Below are positions 6,646-13,425 of a stretch of 22,427 bases of DNA, piece after piece. Both the position numbers and the translations under genes were made by a program. Origin of the DNA: WHTB01 sp050699035 (GTDB taxonomy: Bacteria; Actinomycetota; Actinomycetes; Propionibacteriales; Nocardioidaceae); NCBI GenBank assembly GCA_050699035.1, contig JBOHDE010000040.1, positions 1-22,427 of the forward strand, read 5' to 3'. Below the pieces are notes generated by a model. The model searched no databases and was not told the origin of the DNA. It saw nothing but the letters and a program-made list of their open reading frames with translations. The first letter of the stretch is position 1, and the number at the start of each line of letters is the position of its first letter.

Positions 6646-8892
6646 ATGCCCGCCAGCAAGTCACCTGGGAGTCTCGCCGACACGATCCGCGGCTGGGACG
6701 ACACCGCCCTGCTCGCGCTGCTGCAGGCCCGTCCCGACCTCGCCAGCCCGCTGCCGAGCGACACCACCCAGCTGGTGTCCCGCGCCGGCACCCGTGCGTC
6801 GCTGACCCGGGCCCTCGACCGGCTGGACCGGTTCGCGCTGTCCGCCATCGAGGCCCTGGCCGCGCTCACCGACCCGGCGACCGCCGCCGAGGTCGGTCGG
6901 CTCGTCCAGGCTCCGACCGCGGTCGCCGACGACGTGCTCCAACGGCTCTGCGGTCTGGCCCTGGTGTGGCGCGACGGCACGCGCTGGCGGCTGGTGCGTG
7001 CCGTCGGCGAGGTGCTGGGTCCGCATCCCGCCGGCCTCGGACCGTGGTCCCGGGACCCACGGTTGTCCGACCCGACCGCACTCGCCACCGCCGTCGAGGC
7101 GGTCGACGACAACGGCCGGCAGGTGCTCGATCGGCTGACCTGGGGCCCGCCGACCGGCCACTTCGGGGTCGAGACCGCCGCCGGCTCCACCATCGAGCGA
7201 CTGGTGGCCGGGGGGCTGCTGCAGTCCCCCGACCCCCGCACCGTCGTACTCCCCCGCGAGGTCGGTCTGCACCTGCGCGACGGCCGGCTGACCGCCGAGC
7301 CGGTGCACGAGCCTCCGCCGCTGACCAGCACCGACCGCTCGACCGCGCTGGTCGACCGCACCGCCGCTGGAGCGGCGTTCGACCTGGTACGCCGGGTCGA
7401 GCTGCTGCTGGACAGCTGGGCGGTCGACCCGCCCGGCGTACTCCGTGGCGGCGGGGTCGGGGTACGCGACCTGCGGGCGACCGCGCGGCTGCTCGGTGTC
7501 GACGAAGCGAGCGCCGCGCTGCACGTCGAACTCGCCCGCGAGGCCGGGCTGCTCGACACCGACGACGACCGCGAGCTGGACGAGGTATGGGCGCCGACCG
7601 ACACGTTCGACGGCTGGCTGGCGCGCCCTGCGGCGGACCGCTGGCTGGTGCTCGCCGGCGGATGGCTGTCGACCTTGCGTACGCACGGGCTGGTCGGCCG
7701 CCGTGACGACCGCGACCGACTCGTCAACGCGCTCGCACCCGACCTCGAACGCACGCTGACCCCCGAGGTCCGGCGGCTCACCCTCGAGGTGCTGGCGCAG
7801 GCCGGTCCCGGGGCTGCGCCGGCCGTCGAGGACGTGGTGGCGCGGGTGTCGTGGCAGCGGCCGCGGCGGGCCGTGCTGCGTGACCGGGTCGTCGGCTGGA
7901 CCCTCGACGAGGCGGCCATCGTCGGCCTGACCGGCCTCGGCGCGCTGGCGGCGCACGGGCGGGCCCTGATCACCGGCGACGACGCCGCCCGGTCGCTGTC
8001 CCCGCTGCTGCCGGACACCGTCGACCACGTCCTGCTGCAGGCCGACCTGACCGCAGTGGCACCCGGTCCGCTCGACACCGACCTGTCGAGCGACCTCGCC
8101 CTGGCGGCCGAGGTGGAGTCGCGCGGCGGAGCCACCGTCTACCGGTTCACCGAGGGTTCCTTGCGCCGCGCCCTCGACGCCGGCTGGTCGGCGGGTGACC
8201 TGCATGCCTTCCTGGCCACCCGGTCACGGACCCCGGTGCCGCAGCCGCTCAGCTACCTGGTCGACGACGTCGCGCGCCGTCACGGCCACCTCCGGGTCGG
8301 GGTGGCGGAGAGCTACCTGCGCTGCGACGACCCGGCGACCCTCGCCGCGGTGCTGGCGGACCCGCGGTCGGCGACGCTGCGGCTGCGACGGGTCGGCGAC
8401 ACCGTCCTCGTGTCCAGCCTGCCGGTCGACGTCGTGCTGTCCGGACTGCGGGAGTGGGGCCATTCGCCGGCCGCGGAGGCGCCCGACGGGTCGCTCGCGG
8501 GCGTCCGGGTGACGCGCCGCCGGGTCCGCTCCGCCCGTCGGCCTGGCCGGCGCGCGCACGAGGTGGTGCGGCCGGACCCGACCGACCTCGACCGGGCCGT
8601 GGCGGCGCTGCGCGCGGGCGACGTCGCGGCGGACGCGCGGCCGCCCGCGGCGGCGATGGGTGGCCGCGCCGAGCCGACCCGGGTGCTCGCCGACCTGCGT
8701 ACGGCAGCCGAGTCCGGGGCCAGCGTGTGGCTGCGCTACGTCGACCAGCACGGTTCGTTGACCGAGCGGGTCGTGGACCCGATCCGGGTCGACGGCGGCT
8801 GGCTGACGGCACACGACCACCGGGCCGACAGCACGCGCACGTTCGCCGTACACCGGATCAGCGCGGTCTCGACCGTCGCAGCGCGTCGGTAA
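6646..8892 (+). CDS. Helicase-associated domain protein with C-terminal WYL-like domain
   Basis: 748-residue protein of the type found beside bacterial XPB helicases (Rv0862c-like in Mycobacterium). The N-terminal third is helical, with winged-helix-like segments (LTRALDRLDRFALSAIEALA). At about 455-640 is the Helicase_C_3/XPB-Ssl2 N-terminal-type domain, recognised from DHVLLQADLTAVAPGPL and the following alpha/beta pattern. The last about 70 residues (ASVWLRYVDQHG to FAVHRISAV) form a WYL-like fold, a module that often binds nucleic acid or small ligands. No Walker or nuclease motif is present, so it is probably a partner or regulator of the helicase encoded two genes downstream rather than an enzyme. 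The start at 6646 is chosen for the -10-like box 7 nt before it; an in-frame GTG-type start at 6592 would add 18 non-conserved residues. Confidence 0.85.
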   Translation: MPASKSPGSLADTIRGWDDTALLALLQARPDLASPLPSDTTQLVSRAGTRASLTRALDRLDRFALSAIEALAALTDPATAAEVGRLVQAPTAVADDVLQRLCGLALVWRDGTRWRLVRAVGEVLGPHPAGLGPWSRDPRLSDPTALATAVEAVDDNGRQVLDRLTWGPPTGHFGVETAAGSTIERLVAGGLLQSPDPRTVVLPREVGLHLRDGRLTAEPVHEPPPLTSTDRSTALVDRTAAGAAFDLVRRVELLLDSWAVDPPGVLRGGGVGVRDLRATARLLGVDEASAALHVELAREAGLLDTDDDRELDEVWAPTDTFDGWLARPAADRWLVLAGGWLSTLRTHGLVGRRDDRDRLVNALAPDLERTLTPEVRRLTLEVLAQAGPGAAPAVEDVVARVSWQRPRRAVLRDRVVGWTLDEAAIVGLTGLGALAAHGRALITGDDAARSLSPLLPDTVDHVLLQADLTAVAPGPLDTDLSSDLALAAEVESRGGATVYRFTEGSLRRALDAGWSAGDLHAFLATRSRTPVPQPLSYLVDDVARRHGHLRVGVAESYLRCDDPATLAAVLADPRSATLRLRRVGDTVLVSSLPVDVVLSGLREWGHSPAAEAPDGSLAGVRVTRRRVRSARRPGRRAHEVVRPDPTDLDRAVAALRAGDVAADARPPAAAMGGRAEPTRVLADLRTAAESGASVWLRYVDQHGSLTERVVDPIRVDGGWLTAHDHRADSTRTFAVHRISAVSTVAARR

Positions 8893-8895
8893 GAT
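8869..8895 (+). promoter_or_regulatory. Putative promoter inside the end of the helicase-associated gene
   Basis: TAAGAT (8890-8895) fits the -10 pattern TANNNT and contains the TAA stop codon of the upstream gene. It ends 6 nt before the ATG at 8902. A loose -35 candidate TCGACC (8869-8874) stands 15 nt further upstream. No Shine-Dalgarno sequence precedes the ATG, so a leaderless transcript is likely. Confidence 0.5.
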
Positions 8896-8901
8896 GCGTA
8901 G

Positions 8902-9456
8902 ATGGACTTTGTCCGTTACGCAGAGCGCGCCGCCACGCTGCTCAACACCCCGATCGGCGGTGCCGCGGACGTCCGCGACTTCCTCACCGAGCGCGGCTGG
9001 CTGACCGACCTGGTGGTCGACCGAGACGCCGGCCAGCTGAGGAGGTTCCAGCGCGAGCTGCGCCCCATCTTCGAGGCGTCCGAGGCCGGCTCCGAGCCCG
9101 ACGTCGTCGACCTGCTGAACGACCTGCTCGCCAAGCACCCGGTCACTCCCTACATCGCGGGTCATGACTCGCAGTCCTGGCACCTGCACGTCTCCGACCG
9201 GCAGTCCAGCGTCTCCGACCTGCTCGCCGCCGAGGCGTTGATGGGGCTGGCTATCCTGGTCTGCGACCTCGGTGCCACCCGGCTGGGTGTCTGTCAGGAC
9301 GAGAAGTGCACCAACGTCTTCGTCGACACCTCGCCCAACCAGTCGCGCCGCTACTGCTCCGACCGATGCTCCTCACGTGCCAACGTCGCGGCCTACCGCG
9401 CCCGTCGCAAGGCGGAGGCAGCCGCTATCGACGAGCCGACCGAAGGGACCGCGTGA
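8902..9456 (+). CDS. CGNR zinc-finger / ABATE domain protein, putative regulator
   Basis: 184-residue protein with an ABATE-type N-terminal domain (about 5-120; LLNTPIGGAADVRDFLTERGWL near the start) and a C-terminal zinc finger. The zinc ligands are C131, C136, C152 and C156 (C-x4-C-x15-C-x3-C), followed by a basic helix (YRARRK). The family is usually annotated as stress-related DNA-binding transcription regulators. The name-giving CGNR sequence after the last cysteine reads CSSR here. The gene lies between the two helicase-linked genes: 9 nt after the upstream stop, and its TGA overlaps the GTG start of the XPB helicase by 4 nt (GTGA), which implies translational coupling. A tail of acidic residues (9424-9453) ends the protein. 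Confidence 0.88.
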   Translation: MDFVRYAERAATLLNTPIGGAADVRDFLTERGWLTDLVVDRDAGQLRRFQRELRPIFEASEAGSEPDVVDLLNDLLAKHPVTPYIAGHDSQSWHLHVSDRQSSVSDLLAAEALMGLAILVCDLGATRLGVCQDEKCTNVFVDTSPNQSRRYCSDRCSSRANVAAYRARRKAEAAAIDEPTEGTA

Positions 9457-11093
9457 ACGACGGACCGCTGATCGTCCAGTCGGACAAGACGCTGCTGCTC
9501 GAGATCGACCATCCCCAAGCCATCGCCTGCCGGAAGGCGATCGCGCCGTTCGCCGAGCTCGAGCGGTCCCCCGAGCACATCCACACCTACCGGCTGACCC
9601 CGCTCGGCCTGTGGAACGCCCGAGCCGCCGGGCACGACGCCGAGCAGGTCGTCGACACGCTGCTGGAGTTCTCGCGCTACCACGTGCCCCACACGCTGCT
9701 CGTCGACGTCGCCGAGACGATGGCCCGGTTCGGCCGGCTCCGCCTCAGCAAGCACCCGAGCCATGGGCTGGTGCTCATCAGCTCCGACCGACCGGTGCTC
9801 GAGGAGATCCTGCGCAGCAAGCGGGTCAAACCGATGCTGGGCGACCGCGTCGACGACGACACGGTGGTCGTCCACCCGTCGCAGCGCGGCAACCTCAAGC
9901 AGGCCCTGCTCAAGCTGGGCTGGCCCGCCGAGGACCTGGCCGGGTACGTCGACGGCGAGGCGCATGCGATCGCCCTCGACCAGACCGAGTGGCAGCTCCG
10001 CCCGTACCAGCGCGAAGCAGCCGAGTCGTTCTGGCACGGCGGCTCCGGCGTCGTCGTACTCCCTTGTGGGGCAGGAAAAACGCTGGTCGGCGCCGCGGCC
10101 ATGGCACATGCGCAGGCAACCACGCTGATCTTGGTGACCAACACCGTCGCGGCCCGGCAGTGGCGCGACGAGCTGATCCGCCGCACGTCGCTGACCGAGG
10201 ACGAGATCGGCGAGTACTCCGGTGCGCGCAAGGAGATCCGGCCCGTCACCATCGCGACCTACCAGGTGATGACCGCGCGCCGGAAGGGCGTCTACAACCA
10301 CCTGGAGCTGTTCGACGCGAAGGACTGGGGGCTGGTCATCTACGACGAGGTGCACCTGCTGCCGGCGCCGATCTTCCGGATGACCGCCGACCTCCAGGCG
10401 CGGCGCCGGCTCGGGCTGACCGCCACCTTGATCCGCGAGGACGGCCGCGAGGGCGACGTGTTCAGCCTGATCGGGCCGAAGCGCTTCGACGCACCGTGGA
10501 AGGACATCGAGACCCAGGGCTGGATCGCCCCGGCCGACTGCGTCGAGGTGCGGGTCACGCTCAGCGAGGCCGAGCGGTTCGCGTACGCCACCGCGGAGAC
10601 CGACGAGCGCTACCGGCTCGCGGCGACCACGGACGTGAAGAACCGCGTGGTCTCCCGCCTGGTGGAGCAGCACGCCGGCGAGCCGACGCTGGTGATCGGC
10701 CAGTACATCGACCAGCTGGACGAGCTCGCGGAGCAGCTCGACGCGCCGGTGGTGAAGGGCGAGACCGGCGTCAAGGAGCGGCAGCGGCTGTACGAGGCGT
10801 TCCGCACCGGCGAGCTGTCGCTGCTGGTCGTGAGCAAGGTCGCGAACTTCTCCATCGACCTGCCGGAGGCCTCGGTCGCCATCCAGGTGTCCGGCACGTT
10901 CGGCTCACGGCAGGAGGAGGCGCAGCGGCTCGGTCGGCTGCTCCGCCCCAAGGCCGACCGGAGGACCGCGCGGTTCTACAGCATCGTGTCCCGCGACACC
11001 GTCGACGCCGACTTCGCCCAGCACCGGCAGCGGTTCCTGGCCGAGCAGGGGTACGCGTACTCCATCGTCGACGCCGACCAGATCCTGACCTGA
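9453..11093 (+). CDS. xpb: XPB-family DNA repair helicase
   Basis: 546-residue superfamily 2 helicase, the bacterial relative of eukaryotic XPB/ERCC3; the mycobacterial homologue Rv0861c is an ATP-dependent 3'-5' DNA helicase. An N-terminal Helicase_C_3-type domain (about 1-130) precedes helicase domain 1. Walker A is PCGAGKT with K209, the Walker B box is DEVH (298-301), and motif III is GLTAT. Directly after motif III the RED motif characteristic of XPB appears as IREDGRE. Domain 2 carries QRLGRLLRPK (motif VI, arginine finger). All ATPase motifs are intact. The start is the GTG at 9453, which overlaps the CGNR gene's stop; the longer upstream reading lies inside that gene. Length is normal for bacterial XPB. 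Probably acts in DNA repair or transcription-coupled remodelling. Confidence 0.95.
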   Translation: MNDGPLIVQSDKTLLLEIDHPQAIACRKAIAPFAELERSPEHIHTYRLTPLGLWNARAAGHDAEQVVDTLLEFSRYHVPHTLLVDVAETMARFGRLRLSKHPSHGLVLISSDRPVLEEILRSKRVKPMLGDRVDDDTVVVHPSQRGNLKQALLKLGWPAEDLAGYVDGEAHAIALDQTEWQLRPYQREAAESFWHGGSGVVVLPCGAGKTLVGAAAMAHAQATTLILVTNTVAARQWRDELIRRTSLTEDEIGEYSGARKEIRPVTIATYQVMTARRKGVYNHLELFDAKDWGLVIYDEVHLLPAPIFRMTADLQARRRLGLTATLIREDGREGDVFSLIGPKRFDAPWKDIETQGWIAPADCVEVRVTLSEAERFAYATAETDERYRLAATTDVKNRVVSRLVEQHAGEPTLVIGQYIDQLDELAEQLDAPVVKGETGVKERQRLYEAFRTGELSLLVVSKVANFSIDLPEASVAIQVSGTFGSRQEEAQRLGRLLRPKADRRTARFYSIVSRDTVDADFAQHRQRFLAEQGYAYSIVDADQILT

Positions 11094-11124
11094 CGACTTT
11101 CGGGCCGGTCGAGCGGCGCGAGGC

Positions 11125-12078
11125 ATGATGGGAGACGTGAGCCTCCCGGCCGTCGGCGACCTGCGCACCCGGATCGGCCGTGCCCTCTTCCTCAAGGTCG
11201 CCGGTCCGGACGGGCCGATGCACCGGTCCCGCATCCATGACACGCCGGGACCGCGCTGGTTCGCAGACGACCGCCCGATCCGTCGCGTGCACGGTGACGC
11301 GTCGATGTTCGTCGGCGGCATCCGGGCGCTGATGCTGCAGTCGATGCACCCGCTGGCGATGGCCGCGGTCAGCGCGCACTCGGGGTTCCGCGGCGACCCG
11401 TGGGGACGCATCGCCCGCACCAGCCGGTTCCTCGCGGTGACGACGTTCGGCACCGCCGACGACGCGCAGGCCGCCGTCGACCGGGTCCGAGCCGTGCACC
11501 AGCGGGTCACTGGCACGACGGCCGCGGGCGTGCCGTACGCCGCGTCCGATCCGCACCTGCTCCGCTGGGTGCACATCGCCGAGGTCGACAGCTTCCTGCG
11601 TGCGTACGTGCGCTATGGATCGGCGCCCCTCCATCAGGCCGGGCGGGACGGGTACGTCCTCGACACCGCGCGGGTCGCATGCGCCCTCGGCGTCACCGAC
11701 CCACCGACCTCCGAGCAGGAGCTGCGCGACCAGATCGAGGCCTACCGACCCGAGCTGGCGAGCACGCCGGAGGCCCGCGACGCCATCTCGTTCGTGCTCT
11801 GGAACCCGCCACTGCCATGGGTCGCGCGACCGGCGTACGGCGTGCTCGCCGCGGCCGCCATCGGGTTGATGCCGCCGTGGAGCCGGCGTCCGCTGCGCTT
11901 GCCGTACCTCCCGCTCTCCGAGGCGACCGTCGTACGGGTGCTCGGCACGGTCGCCACCGGCACAATCCGCTGGGCGCTGACCCCGCCGACCGCGAGATCG
12001 CCGTCAGCCACCCCTCCCGCCGAGGTTGCACCTATGCACACCCCAACCCCACCGCACCCACACGCGAACCGTGCATAG
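11125..12078 (+). CDS. DUF2236 (oxygenase MpaB-like) family protein
   Basis: 317-residue DUF2236 protein. Conserved features are IRRVHGDASMFVGGIRALML, the LQSMHPLAMA helix, RTSRFL and DPHLLRWVHIAEVDSFL; conserved histidines in such segments bind haem in studied relatives (latex-clearing and MpaB-type proteins). It is probably a haem-dependent oxygenase of unknown substrate. The family-like part ends near WALTPP, about residue 289. The last about 28 residues are Pro/Thr/His-rich and unlike the family, because the reading frame runs into a palindrome whose right arm supplies the TAG stop. Start alternatives: ATG at 11125 or 11128, or GTG at 11137, which has a -10-like CATGAT (11124-11129) 7 nt upstream. 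It stands 31 nt downstream of the helicase gene and might be cotranscribed. Confidence 0.88.
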   Translation: MMGDVSLPAVGDLRTRIGRALFLKVAGPDGPMHRSRIHDTPGPRWFADDRPIRRVHGDASMFVGGIRALMLQSMHPLAMAAVSAHSGFRGDPWGRIARTSRFLAVTTFGTADDAQAAVDRVRAVHQRVTGTTAAGVPYAASDPHLLRWVHIAEVDSFLRAYVRYGSAPLHQAGRDGYVLDTARVACALGVTDPPTSEQELRDQIEAYRPELASTPEARDAISFVLWNPPLPWVARPAYGVLAAAAIGLMPPWSRRPLRLPYLPLSEATVVRVLGTVATGTIRWALTPPTARSPSATPPAEVAPMHTPTPPHPHANRA

Positions 12079-12089
12079 GTGCAACCTCG
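12021..12089. repeat. Perfect 19-bp inverted repeat with 31-nt C-rich loop
   Basis: CGAGGTTGCACCTATGCAC (12021-12039) is exactly complementary to 12071-12089. The loop is almost free of G on the + strand. It covers the 3' end of the DUF2236 gene, and the TAG stop (12076-12078) lies in the right arm. No flanking target-site duplication is visible. Confidence 0.9.
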
Positions 12090-12120
12090 ACGCGACCTTC
12101 GTCGAAGCGCGTACGTCGCC

Positions 12121-12204
12121 ATGTCCCGGGCGGACGGAGCGCCGGTGCCGTGGCGGGTCTACCGCGACCCGGCCGGGCACCCGTTCTGCCTCGTGGTCCG
12201 CTGA
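12121..12204 (+). pseudogene. C-terminal remnant of a VOC/glyoxalase-family gene
   Basis: A 27-codon frame whose last residues (WRVYRDPAGHPFCLVVR, then TGA) match the usual C-terminal strand of glyoxalase-like (Glyoxalase_6/VOC) proteins of about 120 residues. Nothing recognisable of the first about 90 residues remains upstream; that space is occupied by the 19-bp inverted repeat and the end of the DUF2236 gene. The frame is the same as that of DUF2236, separated only by its TAG. I read it as a deletion remnant rather than a functional small protein. Confidence 0.65.
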
Positions 12205-12232
12205 CATTCCGGGAACACCGGCTCCCGGAATG
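12205..12232 (+). terminator. Hairpin directly after the VOC remnant
   Basis: CATTCCGGGA (12205-12214) pairs perfectly with TCCCGGAATG (12223-12232) over an 8-nt loop, starting at the base after the TGA. No T-run follows. It is probably the old terminator of the decayed gene. Confidence 0.5.
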
Positions 12233-12250
12233 CATGCGAACCATCCGCGG

Positions 12251-12333
12251 CGACTCACCCCCACGCGTACCCGATCATCCCCAGCCCTGCAGCAGTGGGG
12301 ATGATCGGGAACGGCACGGTTCCGTGCCGTTCC
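12251..12333 (-). repeat. 83-bp dispersed palindromic repeat, copy 2 (inverted)
   Basis: The reverse complement matches 6101-6183 at 73 of 83 positions without gaps. In the long hairpin, the C-G pair of copy 1 (6130/6159) is a T-A pair here (12304/12275), a compensatory change that keeps the stem. The long stem has 14 perfect pairs (12270-12283 with 12296-12309), then one mismatch and three more pairs. Confidence 0.85.
12308..12333 (-). terminator. 12-bp perfect hairpin after the isocitrate-dehydrogenase-like gene
   Basis: GGAACGGCACGG (12308-12319) and CCGTGCCGTTCC (12322-12333) pair with a 2-nt loop, 16 nt after the stop of the minus-strand dehydrogenase. It is the first part of repeat copy 2 and sits at the same relative place as in copy 1 behind DUF445. 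Confidence 0.55.
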
Positions 12334-12349
12334 GGGGGCGGCGAAGGCG

Positions 12350-13417
12350 TCAGATCCGCGCGAGCACTGCTCGGGTCACCGCACGCGTGCCCTGCTCGGG
12401 GGTCCCGTCGCTCCGCAGCCGCACCGCGCCGTCGGCGAACGTCGCCTCGACGGCTCGCTCCAGCCGGTCCGCGGCGGCCGGCCGCCGCGCGTGCCGCAGC
12501 AGCATCCCGGCGCTCAGCAGCTGCGACACCGGGTTGGCCAGGTCGCGGCCGGCGAGCGACGGCGCGCTGCCGTGGATCGGCTCGAAGTACGCGGCCGACG
12601 CACCGATGTTTCCGGAGGGGCACATGCCGAGACCGCCCGCCGTGGCGGCGCCGAGGTCGCTGAGGATGTCGCCGAGGAAGTTCTCCATCACCAGTACGTC
12701 GAACCGCTCGGGCCGGGCGACCAGCTCGTGCGCCGCAGCGTCGGCGTACAGGTGCTCGGCCGCCACCTCGGCGTACTCGCCGGCCACCTCGTCGAACACC
12801 TCGCGGAACAGCGCGAAGCTGCGCAGCACGTTGCTCTTGTCGACGCACGTCACCCGGCGGACGCCGTCGGACGGCGCGCCGGACCGACCAACGGCCAGCT
12901 CGAACGCGTGCCGCACCACCCGCTCGGTGCCGGCGCGCGTGACCAGCAGCTGGTCGCACGCGGCGTGGTGAGTGGCCACGCCGGCCCCGCGCGAGAGGTA
13001 CAGACCCTCGGTGTTCTCCCGGACGATCACATAGCCGATCTGGCCGGGCTCGTGGCGGGTCGCGCCGGTGACGCCGGGCAGCAGCCGGATCGGCCGTACG
13101 TTCGCGAACGTGTCCAACCCGATCCGCATCACCCCGCCCAGCAGGCCGGCCTCCGTGCCGTCCGGATGCCGGACCTCGGGGAGGCCGACCGGGCCCTTGA
13201 GGATGCCGTCGGCACGACGCAGCCGCTCCAGCGCCCCGGGCGACAGCGGCTCCCCGGTCGCGCGGAAGTGGGCCGCGCCGCCGGGCTCCTCGAGTACGTG
13301 CAGCGTCAGCGACTCCGCGGCGCAGACCGCCGCCAGCACCTCGAGGGCGCTGTCCACCAGCTCGGGACCGATGCCGTCGCCGCGGATCACGGCCAGCTCG
13401 AGAGCGTCGCCAGACAT
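12350..13417 (-). CDS. Isocitrate/isopropylmalate dehydrogenase family protein
   Basis: 355-residue NAD(P)-dependent beta-decarboxylating dehydrogenase of (2R,3S)-hydroxy acids. Seen motifs: GDGIGPE (13-19), LDTFANVRPIR (100-110), RENTEGLY (132-139), catalytic lysine K193 in DKSNVLRS, metal-binding aspartates in ENFLGDILSDLGAATAGGLG (D249, D253), and FEPIHGSAPSLAG for nucleotide binding. RENTEGLY is closer to isocitrate and homoisocitrate dehydrogenases than to leucine-pathway LeuB, which usually has RELTGG. With the TcuA-like and TTT neighbours it probably decarboxylates a polycarboxylic hydroxy acid, but tartrate/malate-type substrates remain possible. It follows the TcuA-like gene by 8 nt, with AGGA overlapping that gene's stop as ribosome binding site. 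Confidence 0.9.
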   Translation of the reverse strand: MSGDALELAVIRGDGIGPELVDSALEVLAAVCAAESLTLHVLEEPGGAAHFRATGEPLSPGALERLRRADGILKGPVGLPEVRHPDGTEAGLLGGVMRIGLDTFANVRPIRLLPGVTGATRHEPGQIGYVIVRENTEGLYLSRGAGVATHHAACDQLLVTRAGTERVVRHAFELAVGRSGAPSDGVRRVTCVDKSNVLRSFALFREVFDEVAGEYAEVAAEHLYADAAAHELVARPERFDVLVMENFLGDILSDLGAATAGGLGMCPSGNIGASAAYFEPIHGSAPSLAGRDLANPVSQLLSAGMLLRHARRPAAADRLERAVEATFADGAVRLRSDGTPEQGTRAVTRAVLARI

Positions 13418-13425
13418 CGGCGGTC

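Noticed and set aside
6570..8135. Long minus-strand frame (521 codons), Ser/Arg-rich
   Set aside because: Low-complexity antisense shadow of the helicase-associated gene.
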